Shown here one piece after another: positions 9,595 through 16,945 of a stretch of DNA of 62,640 nucleotides (within the stretch, counting starts at the first letter, position 1; each line of letters opens with the position of its first letter). The notes under the pieces are model-generated. The model saw nothing but the letters and a program-made list of their open reading frames with translations. It searched no databases and was not told the DNA's origin. Origin of the DNA: CAZWDO01 sp964632485 [NCBI: uncultured bacterium] (lineage in GTDB: Bacteria; JAGOEH01); the NCBI GenBank assembly GCA_964632485.1, contig CAZWDO010000006.1:130408-193047 (forward strand), given 5' to 3'. Made by a program: the position numbers and the translations under genes.

Positions 9595-9834
9595 TTAGAC
9601 GGTTTTTTTTTCGATACAATTCAGTAGGTCGCCCACATTCTGAAAAGAAAGTAATTCACGCTGGGTAAAGCGGATGTTGAAACGAGTTTCGACAGCCAGT
9701 ATCAGATTGACATGAGAAAGGGAGTCCCAACCTTCAACTTCATCTGCGGTGGTCTCTACAGTCAGCAGAATGGAATCGTCATTAAACACTTCACAAAAGA
9801 GATCGTTCAATTTTTTCATTAATTGAGTATTCAT
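9595..9834 (-). CDS. Acyl carrier protein of the dlt-like operon
   Basis: 79 residues, four-helix carrier fold. GWDSLSHV places the phosphopantetheine-bearing serine at S38. The surrounding sequence (ETTADEVEGWDSLSHVNLI) is close to stand-alone carriers of DltC and MBOAT loci rather than the fatty-acid ACP, whose DSLDTVELV motif is absent. Its SD (GGAGG) lies in the final codons of the ligase gene 5 bp upstream, so the two are likely made in linked amounts. Inferred role: accept the adenylated acyl group from the ligase and pass it to the MBOAT protein. Confidence 0.9.
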   Translation of the reverse strand: MNTQLMKKLNDLFCEVFNDDSILLTVETTADEVEGWDSLSHVNLILAVETRFNIRFTQRELLSFQNVGDLLNCIEKKTV

Positions 9835-9839
9835 TGTAA

Positions 9840-11465
9840 TTAATCCTCCATGGTTGAAATATCGCCTGGATCCGCCCCGGTATAGAGCGCTTTTAGGTAG
9901 CGTCTCATGATTTTGCCGCTTTTGTTCTTAGGAATAGTGTCGACAAAGCGGATATCCTGGGGAGTAGCGATTGTGGATACTCGATTGGATACAAATAACC
10001 GGATTTTCAATTCCAGTTCACGGGAATATAATACTCCTTCATTGAGCTTAATGAATGCCACAACTTTTTCGAAGAGCATATCATCCGAAGCTCCGATTGC
10101 TGCTGATTCGGCAATTTCCGGGATTTCAAGCAAAGCGCTTTCAATTTCAAACGGGCTGATTAAATGACCGGCTGTGTTGATAATATCATCATTGCGGCCG
10201 ACAAACCAGAAATAACCATCCATATCTTGATAAGCGCGGTCCCCCGTCAGGTAATAGGAGCCGATAAATTTTGATTTGTAAATTTCGTCATGGTTTAAAT
10301 AAGTCGTAAACATCGAAGGCCAGGGGGCTTTTATCGCTAAGGCGCCACTCTGGTTGGGTTGTAGGGGATGCCCGGCATCATCAATTATTGCGGCTGCAAT
10401 ATCGGGAACCGGAACTCCCATTGAACCGGGTTTGATCGTCAGGGAGGGTCGGTTGCTAATCATAATTGCGCCAGTTTCAGTTTGAAAATAGGTATCGTGG
10501 ATATCTCGATGAAGTACTCGATGTCCCCAATGTACAATCTCTGGATTCAACGGTTCTCCCACACTGAAAATGTGTTTAAGTTTGGATTGGGGGATTGCCT
10601 TGAATATTTCAGGGTCCTCATTCATTAACATGCGTAAAGCCGTTGGCGCCGTGTACCAAATCGTTATACACTGCTCATTGATAATACGCATCCAGGTTTC
10701 AGCATGGTATCCACCTTCAAAGTGGATCTGACTGACACCCAGCGCGCAAGGGCCTATGATACCGTAAGAAATCCCCGTTACCCAACCAGGGTCGGCGGTA
10801 CACCAATAAACTTCCTGGGGGTTAAGCTGAAGTATTTTTTCACTGGTCAATGTCTGGGAAAGAAGAGATTCGTGGTGATGGAGCACCCCCTTTGGTTTTC
10901 CAGTTGATCCGGAAGTGTAATGCAGGACGGATGGCGCCGAGGGCGGAGTCACCGGTGTTGTAAAGCGGAGGGAGGCTTCGGACTTTAATTTATTATAACT
11001 TAATATCTGCTCCGATTCGTGTTCATCAATGTCAATTAAAATAATGGCTCTAAGCGCCGGAAGTTCACCCAGAATCGAACTGAAACGTTTGAGAAGTTTC
11101 CGTTTGGTTACGATAACTTTTGCCTGAGCATCACTCAACCGATCCAGTAAGGCTTCTGTTCCGAAATTGGAAAAAAGAGTCCCGGCGATCAAACCCGCTT
11201 TGAGAGTTCCTAAAAAAGAGATGAGCTGCTCCGGACATTTTGGTAAATAAGTGAATAACACATCCTCTGGTTTAAATCCCAGCTTTAGTAATATATTTGC
11301 AAATTGATTCGTAGAATTGTCCAGTTCTTGAAAGGTCATATCCTTTATCGTTAGGATGGGGGAGAGAAAACGCACAGCTAATTTATTAGCCAAGCCCTGT
11401 TCGCATGGATATGTCGCGCAATAGTATCCGATATTGTACTGATTTGTAAATTTACTTGATAACAT
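9840..11465 (-). CDS. AMP-forming acyl ligase of acetyl-CoA-synthetase (AcsA) type in a dlt-like operon
   Basis: 541 residues from the chosen start. P-loop YTSGSTGKPKG at 183-193, YFQTETGAIM in the A5 region, LTGDRAYQDMDGYFWFVGR in the hinge and catalytic K518 in KNKSGKIMRRYL; the KSGKIMRR end is typical of acetyl/propionyl-CoA synthetases. It therefore probably activates a short acid. First gene of the operon ligase-ACP-MBOAT-SGNH, so it may load the carrier protein (inference). An ATG at 11522 gives 19 more residues, but the promoter -10 box at 11531-11536 would leave almost no leader, while ATG 11465 has GGAG seven bases upstream; hence this start. Confidence 0.88.
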   Translation of the reverse strand: MLSSKFTNQYNIGYYCATYPCEQGLANKLAVRFLSPILTIKDMTFQELDNSTNQFANILLKLGFKPEDVLFTYLPKCPEQLISFLGTLKAGLIAGTLFSNFGTEALLDRLSDAQAKVIVTKRKLLKRFSSILGELPALRAIILIDIDEHESEQILSYNKLKSEASLRFTTPVTPPSAPSVLHYTSGSTGKPKGVLHHHESLLSQTLTSEKILQLNPQEVYWCTADPGWVTGISYGIIGPCALGVSQIHFEGGYHAETWMRIINEQCITIWYTAPTALRMLMNEDPEIFKAIPQSKLKHIFSVGEPLNPEIVHWGHRVLHRDIHDTYFQTETGAIMISNRPSLTIKPGSMGVPVPDIAAAIIDDAGHPLQPNQSGALAIKAPWPSMFTTYLNHDEIYKSKFIGSYYLTGDRAYQDMDGYFWFVGRNDDIINTAGHLISPFEIESALLEIPEIAESAAIGASDDMLFEKVVAFIKLNEGVLYSRELELKIRLFVSNRVSTIATPQDIRFVDTIPKNKSGKIMRRYLKALYTGADPGDISTMED

Positions 11466-11530
11466 ATTGTTCTCCAGATAGTTAACGATCAAATCGTTTT
11501 CTTTTGTTTTCGAATCATTCATTTTGTTTA

Positions 11531-11559
11531 AATATATCCCATTTTTATAATGATGTCAA
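11531..11559 (-). promoter_or_regulatory. Promoter of the dlt-like operon
   Basis: Minus strand TTGACA (11559-11554), 17 bp, TATATT (11536-11531). Predicted transcription start is near 11524, which argues for the ligase start at 11465. Confidence 0.7.
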
Positions 11560-11604
11560 GCCTTTTTTAAGATACTGAGCAAACAAATAAGTTGAACCCG
11601 GCTT

Positions 11605-12024
11605 TTATTCACCGATAATTTTTACCAGCACCCGCTTTTTTCGACGTCCATCGAATTCCCCATAGAAAATTTGTTCCCATGGACCAAAATCGAGTTTGCC
11701 TTGTGTAACAGCTACTACTACTTCCCGTCCCATAATCTGGCGTTTCAGGTGCGCGTCACCATTATCTTCGCCGGTACGGTTATGACGATACTTCTCAATA
11801 GGCGCGTGAGGAGCTAATTCCTCCAGCCAGTCAGCGTAATCAGCATGAAGGCCTCGTTCATCATCGTTTATAAATATGGATGCTGTGATATGCATGGCAT
11901 TAACTAAGCATAAACCCTCTTGTATTTCTGACTCTCTCAAGGATTTTTCAATTTCCCGGGTGATGTTGATTAATTCTACTCGTTGGTTTGTATTGAACCA
12001 AAGTTCTTTACGGTATGTTTTCAT
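11605..12024 (-). CDS. yjbQ: YjbQ/UPF0047 family protein
   Basis: 139 residues, full length for UPF0047. Typical segments: [43 protein letters not shown] and [20 protein letters not shown], with conserved His residues that bind a metal in solved members. E. coli YjbQ has weak thiamine-phosphate-synthase activity, but the true role is unsettled. Strong SD GAGGAGG before ATG 12024. Divergent from the response regulator, with which it shares overlapping promoter -35 boxes. Confidence 0.92.
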   Translation of the reverse strand: MKTYRKELWFNTNQRVELINITREIEKSLRESEIQEGLCLVNAMHITASIFINDDERGLHADYADWLEELAPHAPIEKYRHNRTGEDNGDAHLKRQIMGREVVVAVTQGKLDFGPWEQIFYGEFDGRRKKRVLVKIIGE

Positions 12025-12081
12025 AGTGTCCTCCTCAAGGGTTTAACAATAATATAAGATAAAACTTAATTTTTTCAATTT

Positions 12082-12110
12082 ATTTTAGATATAATTTTTT
12101 CTCTTGACAA
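12082..12110 (-). promoter_or_regulatory. Promoter for yjbQ
   Basis: Minus strand TTGTCA (12110-12105), 17 bp, TAAAAT (12087-12082). Its -35 box lies on top of the -35 box of the divergent response-regulator promoter. Confidence 0.55.
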
Positions 12111-12132
12111 TTAGTATAAATTTCTATATTTT
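12104..12132 (+). promoter_or_regulatory. Promoter for the response regulator
   Basis: TTGACA (12104-12109) followed by an A/T-rich -10 zone (TATATT 12125-12130 or TATTTT 12127-12132). Leader of about 100 nt to ATG 12241. Confidence 0.6.
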
Positions 12133-12240
12133 AATATTATGTATATGAATTGGGAAGAGTGGATACTTCCTTTAGTAACGTTTATATAATTTTAGCTTGG
12201 ATACGTAATTCTAAACGCCCGAAATTCGAGGAGGAAACTG

Positions 12241-12651
12241 ATGAAAATATTGATTGTTGAAGATGAATTTGTCGGACGCATGTTTTTGCAGGAAATCCTT
12301 TCTGCTTATGGCCGTTGTGATGTTGCGATAAATGGTATGGAAGCGATTGAATCGTTTAAAATGGCTTTGGCTAAAAAAGACCCTTATGATGTCATCTGTC
12401 TGGATATTATGATGCCGGATGTTGATGGCCAAACTGTTCTTAAAGAAATTCGAAAACTGGAAGCGGAAAATGGTATATTTGGATTAGCGGGACTCAAAAT
12501 TATTATGACTACGGCTTTGGGTGATTTAACCAACATCAAAACCGCCTTTAAAGAACAGTGCGATGCCTATCTCATTAAACCGATTATGCGCGATAAACTG
12601 ATTCAAACCTTCAAAGATTTGGGACTTATTTCAAGTTCGATTGATCTTTAA
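12241..12651 (+). CDS. Single-domain (CheY-like) response regulator
   Basis: 136 residues made only of a receiver domain. Acidic pocket E7/D8 in IVEDEF, phospho-acceptor D55 in VICLDIMMPD, switch T in IIMTTALGD, and the conserved lysine in YLIKPIM. No output domain, so it must act by protein contact in a phosphorelay or on a motor/enzyme. No histidine kinase is nearby, so its partner is elsewhere. Strong SD GAGGAGG. Similar stand-alone receivers with the DIMMPDVDG motif are common in FCB bacteria. Confidence 0.93.
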   Translation: MKILIVEDEFVGRMFLQEILSAYGRCDVAINGMEAIESFKMALAKKDPYDVICLDIMMPDVDGQTVLKEIRKLEAENGIFGLAGLKIIMTTALGDLTNIKTAFKEQCDAYLIKPIMRDKLIQTFKDLGLISSSIDL

Positions 12652-12699
12652 TTATAACATCAAATGATATTTAATTTTATCCGCTATTAACAATTGTAG

Positions 12700-12730
12700 A
12701 AAATTAACGGTCTTCTATCAAAATTAACGG
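12700..12730. repeat. Two direct copies of AAAATTAACGG, 20 bp apart
   Basis: Identical 11-mers at 12700-12710 and 12720-12730, start to start exactly two helical turns. Lies between the response regulator and the Memo gene, about 45 bp before a TTGACA at 12772-12777 whose -10 partner is weak. Possible activator site. Confidence 0.45.
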
Positions 12731-12882
12731 ATATACTTTCAACATTGTTCAGTTCGAATGTCCGGCGCTAATTGACAAACCAAATAAGGGATTATGTTTT
12801 AATGACTGGAAAAAAAATCCTGTTATTAAGCCTGATTGTACATTGTTTTTTTTGTAACATTATAAAATTAAGGGGAGATTTT

Positions 12883-13740
12883 ATGGAAATCATTCAAGCC
12901 CCGGGAGTTGGGCGGTGGTACCCAAGCCAGACGGATAGTTTACGTTCATTGATCAAGGGTTATTATGACAGTGTTACGTTACCTGAGGAACTCAATGCAA
13001 TTGAGCCGGTAGCCGGGATTGCGCCCCATGCTGGGTATATGTATTGCGGAGAAGGCAATGCGTATGCATATAAAGTATTATCCGGAAAAAAAATCAGGCG
13101 AATCATCGTTATCGGTCCCAGCCATTATCGCTATTTACATGGCGCTTTCGTTCCTACGGCTTCCGGTTATCATTCCCCTTTAGGCGATTTGAAAATCGAT
13201 ATTCAGGCGTGTCTGGATTTGGCGCATCATCCGCTAATCAGCGCGGATAGCCGGCCTTTCACCCAGGAGCATTCCGTAGATAACCAAATTCCTTTTCTGC
13301 AGTTTATACAGCCGCAAGGCTTTTTGTTGCTGCCATTGATCGTTGGGGAGTTAAGTCTTTCCGATGCAAAGGTTTTGGCCGAATTACTCAAACCCTATCT
13401 GGATTCATCGGATTTTATTGCAGTTAGTTCTGATTTTACGCATTATGGCGCAAATTTTCAATATCAACCTTTTCCCAATGACGGCCGTGTCCGTCAGAAT
13501 CTCGAAAAACTCGACCGGGGCGTTATCGAACCGATTTTAGCAGTGGATGCCAAGCTTTTTGATGCGTATATCGTCAAAACAGGCGCGACGGTATGCGGTC
13601 GTCATCCCATTAATTTAGTTTTGTCTTTGTTGGCTGATATGAGTGTAAAATCACAATTGCTGCATTATTATTGTTCAGGAGACCGGGAAAAAGATTATTC
13701 TCTTTCCGTTTCATACGCCTCGGTATTGTTTTATAAATAA
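12883..13740 (+). CDS. Memo family protein (AmmeMemoRadiSam system protein B)
   Basis: 285 residues, usual length for the Memo/MEMO1 family (related to class III extradiol dioxygenases). GIAPHAGYMYCGEG (45-58, His49), IVIGPSHYRYLHGAF, TQEHSVDNQIPFLQ and VSSDFTHYG are the conserved metal/active-site blocks. Bacterial members often sit with an AMMECR1 gene and a radical SAM gene; neither is visible here, so this copy stands alone. Start ATG 12883 is preceded by AAGGGGAG; an in-frame TTG at 12772 would add a 37-residue hydrophobic leader that the family lacks. Function of the family in bacteria is not established. Confidence 0.92.
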   Translation: MEIIQAPGVGRWYPSQTDSLRSLIKGYYDSVTLPEELNAIEPVAGIAPHAGYMYCGEGNAYAYKVLSGKKIRRIIVIGPSHYRYLHGAFVPTASGYHSPLGDLKIDIQACLDLAHHPLISADSRPFTQEHSVDNQIPFLQFIQPQGFLLLPLIVGELSLSDAKVLAELLKPYLDSSDFIAVSSDFTHYGANFQYQPFPNDGRVRQNLEKLDRGVIEPILAVDAKLFDAYIVKTGATVCGRHPINLVLSLLADMSVKSQLLHYYCSGDREKDYSLSVSYASVLFYK

Positions 13741-13849
13741 ATTTACCGCGTCAGAGGCATTTCCATTATATATTAACCGGTAATTGATTGATTTTACCCC
13801 GGATTATATTGACTCTTTTTAAATATTTGTCCTAAACGCTAAATTTGTC

Positions 13850-13877
13850 TTGACATTTTGCAATTTTTTTATAAATT
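13850..13877 (+). promoter_or_regulatory. Promoter for rlmH
   Basis: TTGACA (13850-13855), 16 bp, TAAATT (13872-13877). Transcription should begin near 13884, downstream of the in-frame GTG at 13881, which rules that codon out as the start. Confidence 0.6.
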
Positions 13878-13910
13878 AGAGTGTTTCATGCATTATGGCG
13901 AAAAATGAGG

Positions 13911-14390
13911 ATGTTTTTGTTTAAGTTAATTTTTTTTTGTGTTGGCAAGCACAAGATGCCCTATGTAGAGCAAGGGATACTTGATTATGAAAAAAGGTTA
14001 TACCCTTTTTGCAAGTGTGAGTGGCAGTTTGTAAGAGAAATGAGGGCATCTAGTTCGAATGAAAAAGAGAGTATTGCGAAAGAAAGTGAACTATTGGTAG
14101 GTAAGCTAGCCGGATCAAAGGCGCATCATATTTTATTGGATATTAAGGGAAAAGCGATGGCTTCTGATCAATTTGCTCATTGGCTGCAGGGATTTGTTCT
14201 GGAAAATCGGGTGCCGGCATTCATTATCGGTGGCGCCGCTGGAGTTGACTTAGCCAGGCTTCAGCCACACATTCATGATCGGTTGTCTCTATCCGGTATG
14301 ACATTCAATCATGTTTTAGTACGTTTGATGTTGATGGAACAACTCTATCGCGCTTACACCATTATTGTCGGCAAACCATATCATAAATAG
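13911..14390 (+). CDS. rlmH: 23S rRNA pseudouridine-1915 N3-methyltransferase RlmH
   Basis: SPOUT-class methyltransferase acting on assembled 70S ribosomes. 159 residues from ATG 13911, matching the family length. VGKHKMPYVEQGILDYEKRL near the N-terminus, FIIGGAAGVD (SAM knot) and the C-terminal LSLSGMTFNHVLVRLMLMEQ plus YRAYTIIVGKPYHK are diagnostic. ATG 13905 and TTG 13917 are alternative starts (AGGATG precedes the TTG at good spacing); GTG 13881 is upstream of the predicted transcription start. The acyl-CoA transferase gene follows after 10 bp. Confidence 0.94.
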   Translation: MFLFKLIFFCVGKHKMPYVEQGILDYEKRLYPFCKCEWQFVREMRASSSNEKESIAKESELLVGKLAGSKAHHILLDIKGKAMASDQFAHWLQGFVLENRVPAFIIGGAAGVDLARLQPHIHDRLSLSGMTFNHVLVRLMLMEQLYRAYTIIVGKPYHK

Positions 14391-14400
14391 GAAAGGTACT

Positions 14401-15588
14401 ATGGACCTCTTTGAAAAATGCTATTCTTGGAAAGATGCAGCGATTGCCAGGGAACAAGGGTATTATCCCTATTTCCATGCTATCCAATCAGGGCAGGATA
14501 CTCGCATTGTCGTAGATGGTAAGGAAATGATCAACATTGGTTCCAATAATTATTTGGGATTGACGTTTCATCCTAAAGTCATTGAATCGGCTCAACGCGC
14601 CTTAGAGAAATATGGTTCGGGTTGCACGGGTTCGCGTTTTTTGAATGGAACCTTGGATTATCATATTGAGGTGGAAGAAAAGCTGGCTCGCTTTATGAAT
14701 AAGGAAGCCGCTCTTATGTTTAGCACGGGTTACCAAACGAATTTGGGTACTATTTCCGCTTTGATGAATAAAGACGATATTGTTTATATTGATCGGGACG
14801 ATCATGCAAGTATTGTTGACGGGTGTCGAATGTCTTTTGGTAAAATTGTTAAGTTTTTGCATAACGATGCGACTGATTTTGAGCGGATACTCAATATGAA
14901 TATGAAAAACAATTCCGGCAAATTATTAATTTTGGATGGCGTCTATAGCATGGGCGGGGATATCGCTGACCTGAAACGCCTGGTTCCAATCTGTAAAAAA
15001 CATAATATTCGCATTATGGTTGACGAAGCCCATTCTATGGGTATTTTTGGCGAGCATGGCTGCGGTGTTTGCGAATTGTTGGGGGTTGGAGATGATGTCG
15101 ATATAATTATGGGAACATTTAGTAAATCGTTCGCTTCTATTGGCGGATTTATTGCCGGCGATTTTAAAATTATTGATTATATTAAACACAAAGCCCGTTC
15201 CCTGATTTTTAGCGCCAGTTTGCCTCCGGCTGCGTTGGGGGTTGTCGATGCTTCGCTACAAGTAATTGAATCGGAACCTGAACGCCGTCAACGCTTATTG
15301 GAGATCGCTGGATTTATGTGTAAGGAATTTCGGCTTCTTGGTTTCAATATTGGCCTCACTGAGTCTGCCGTGATACCCGTTATTATTGGCGATGATATGA
15401 ATACTTTTCGATTTTGGGGGATGCTGAACCAGTTGGGTATCTATGCAAATCCCGTTGTCTCGCCAGCGGTGCCCCCCAATATGTCGCTGATCCGTACGAG
15501 TTATACTGCCTTGCATACCGATGATGAACTGCATCAAGTTCTGGAAGTCTTCAAAAAAGTCGGCAAAGAACTGGGAGTAATCGCTTAG
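14401..15588 (+). CDS. spt: Probable serine palmitoyltransferase (PLP alpha-oxoamine synthase)
   Basis: 395 residues. Condenses an amino acid with an acyl-CoA, here probably serine and palmitoyl-CoA to 3-ketosphinganine. PLP lysine K242 in GTFSKSFASIGGF, D208/H211 in VDEAHSMGIFG, ring-stacking His135 in DRDDHASIVDG. The N-terminal YYPYF, IGSNNYLGL, YGSGCTGSRFLNGTLDYH and the IFSAS segment follow the Bacteroides serine palmitoyltransferase closely, more than glycine acetyltransferase or BioF. The next gene, 3 bp on, resembles the bacterial 3-ketosphinganine reductase, which supports the sphingolipid reading. Start ATG 14401 has AGGAAAGG upstream. BioF or Kbl activity cannot be excluded. Confidence 0.82.
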   Translation: MDLFEKCYSWKDAAIAREQGYYPYFHAIQSGQDTRIVVDGKEMINIGSNNYLGLTFHPKVIESAQRALEKYGSGCTGSRFLNGTLDYHIEVEEKLARFMNKEAALMFSTGYQTNLGTISALMNKDDIVYIDRDDHASIVDGCRMSFGKIVKFLHNDATDFERILNMNMKNNSGKLLILDGVYSMGGDIADLKRLVPICKKHNIRIMVDEAHSMGIFGEHGCGVCELLGVGDDVDIIMGTFSKSFASIGGFIAGDFKIIDYIKHKARSLIFSASLPPAALGVVDASLQVIESEPERRQRLLEIAGFMCKEFRLLGFNIGLTESAVIPVIIGDDMNTFRFWGMLNQLGIYANPVVSPAVPPNMSLIRTSYTALHTDDELHQVLEVFKKVGKELGVIA

Positions 15589-15591
15589 CCT

Positions 15592-16572
15592 ATGCGCATC
15601 CTGGTGACGGGTAGTTCCGGTTTCATCGGATCTCATCTATTAAATAAATTGAGTGAAGACCGACATGAGCTTTCAGTTTTTTTAAGAACGGCAAGTTCTG
15701 TTCAAAATTTTCAATCTGTACAATTTTTTCGGGGAGATTTTTTCGATGTCGATTCCCTGAAAAAAGCTGTTGAAAACCAAGATATCATTATTCACTGCGG
15801 GGGAGTTACTAAAGTCAAAATTCCCGCTGATTTTTATCGGTTTAATACGGAGGTCACCTGCAACTTGACTCAGGCTGTTCGGCAGTGGAACCCGAATTTG
15901 AAATTGTTTATCTATTTTTCTTCATTAAGCGCAGCAGGCCCTTTATCTTTTAATGATTTGAGCCATCAAGAAATTGAGGATTCACCCGTCAGCCATTATG
16001 GTAAAAGTAAAAAAATGGCTGAGGATGCTGTGAAAGAAAGCGGCTTACCCTTTGCCATTGTACGTCCTCCCGCTGTTTATGGCCCGGGAGATCGGGATAT
16101 TTTTATTTATTTTAAATTAGTTAATAGCGGGATTGCCCCTGTTATGGGCGATGGCAAGCAAATGCTGAGTTTGGTCTTTGTTCAGGACCTGGTCGAGGGT
16201 CTCGCATTGATTATCAATCATGTTGAAAAAGCAAAAGGCCAGGTGTTTTATTTTAACGATGGCCACCCGGTAAACTGGCGGGAGATACGTGAGACGATGA
16301 TTGATGTGATTAAACCCCAAAGGGTTCTTCGCTTCACAGTTCCTGTATGGCTGCTTTATCCGTTGGCGGTTCTTGTCGAAGGCTGGAACCGGTTGTTGGG
16401 CCGGACAAATGCTTTCAATCGTGAAAAAGTTTTTGAAATGAAACAAATTTCCTGGCTCTGTTCTTCCGGAGTTGCCCAAAGTGTGTTGGGGTATACGCCC
16501 GCAGTTTCATTGGCGTCAGGATTCAAAAAAACATGGCAATGGTATCTTCAGAAAGCATGGATAAAATCTTAA
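15592..16572 (+). CDS. NAD(P)-dependent epimerase/dehydratase-type reductase, probable 3-ketosphinganine reductase (CerR-like)
   Basis: 326 residues, extended SDR. Nucleotide-binding VTGSSGFIGSHLL (5-17); HCGGVTKVKIPADFYRFN; FIYFSSLSAAGP supplies the catalytic Ser; the active-site YGKSK is present; RPPAVYGPGDRD follows. A C-terminal stretch (WLLYPLAVLVEGWNRLLG) is hydrophobic and may associate with the membrane. The HCxGVTK and SLSxxGP blocks resemble the Bacteroides 3-ketosphinganine reductase (an SDR often annotated as an epimerase). Directly follows the serine-palmitoyltransferase-like gene, so it probably reduces that product. Substrate is inferred from context; sterol- or sugar-type SDR activity is possible. 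Confidence 0.75.
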   Translation: MRILVTGSSGFIGSHLLNKLSEDRHELSVFLRTASSVQNFQSVQFFRGDFFDVDSLKKAVENQDIIIHCGGVTKVKIPADFYRFNTEVTCNLTQAVRQWNPNLKLFIYFSSLSAAGPLSFNDLSHQEIEDSPVSHYGKSKKMAEDAVKESGLPFAIVRPPAVYGPGDRDIFIYFKLVNSGIAPVMGDGKQMLSLVFVQDLVEGLALIINHVEKAKGQVFYFNDGHPVNWREIRETMIDVIKPQRVLRFTVPVWLLYPLAVLVEGWNRLLGRTNAFNREKVFEMKQISWLCSSGVAQSVLGYTPAVSLASGFKKTWQWYLQKAWIKS

Positions 16573-16599
16573 ACGTAAAACAATTTACAAGGAGAAAAA

Positions 16600-16716
16600 A
16601 TGAGTAAACCCTTAAAGCCAATTTTGAAACGTCGTCGCGCGGTATCGCGTTTAAAACGGAAAAAAATTGTGCTAAAAAAGTTCTTGTCTGAAAAAAAGAC
16701 AAAAAAGTCTACCTGA
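16600..16716 (+). CDS. Very basic 38-residue protein
   Basis: ATG at 16600 follows a good SD (AAGGAG, 7 bp). The product starts MSKPLKPILKRRRAVSR and is about 45% Lys/Arg with no acidic stretch, much like small ribosome-associated proteins, but I cannot match it to bL34, bL36, bTHX or the mS38-like family. It lies 27 bp after the SDR gene and before a repeat region. Existence is supported by SD, codon pattern and composition; function is unknown. Confidence 0.6.
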   Translation: MSKPLKPILKRRRAVSRLKRKKIVLKKFLSEKKTKKST

Positions 16717-16736
16717 TTAAACAGATACTTTCATCG

Positions 16737-16871
16737 GGGTCTGACTCAAAGCATATCTCAATTGCCTGGAGAAAAACTAACCAAGTCAATATTTGTCAGA
16801 ATAGAACATATCTGAGTTGACTGGCTGATTCCTTTTCCACGTTAATTTGATAGGTGTTTAGAGTCAGGCCC
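16737..16871. repeat. 135-bp element with terminal inverted repeats and internal direct repeats
   Basis: Ends GGGTCTGACTC (16737-16747) and GAGTCAGGCCC (16861-16871) pair at 10 of 11 positions. Inside, CATATCTCAATTGCCTGG (16752-16769) and CATATCTGAGTTGACTGG (16807-16824) are direct copies matching at 15 of 18. The right arm is followed by T7, so the long hairpin might also terminate transcription. Looks like a decayed MITE or REP-type unit between convergent genes; no transposase is present. Confidence 0.55.
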
Positions 16872-16945
16872 TGTTTTTTTAATTTAGTTATATCCCGGAT
16901 TTTTAAACAGAATACCGCTTAACCGATGGGTGAAGAACGCTTTTT

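Noticed and set aside
12772-12882. In-frame upstream extension of the Memo gene with a hydrophobic stretch
   Set aside because: The extension starts at TTG on the -35 box of the putative promoter, has no SD, and the family begins at ATG 12883, which has AAGGGGAG.
13760-13800. Hairpin CCGGTAA...TTACCCCGG as a terminator for the Memo gene
   Set aside because: The stem has a bulge and no T tract follows immediately.
13881-13910. GTG 13881 as the rlmH start
   Set aside because: It is at or upstream of the predicted transcription start and gives an N-terminal extension not found in RlmH.
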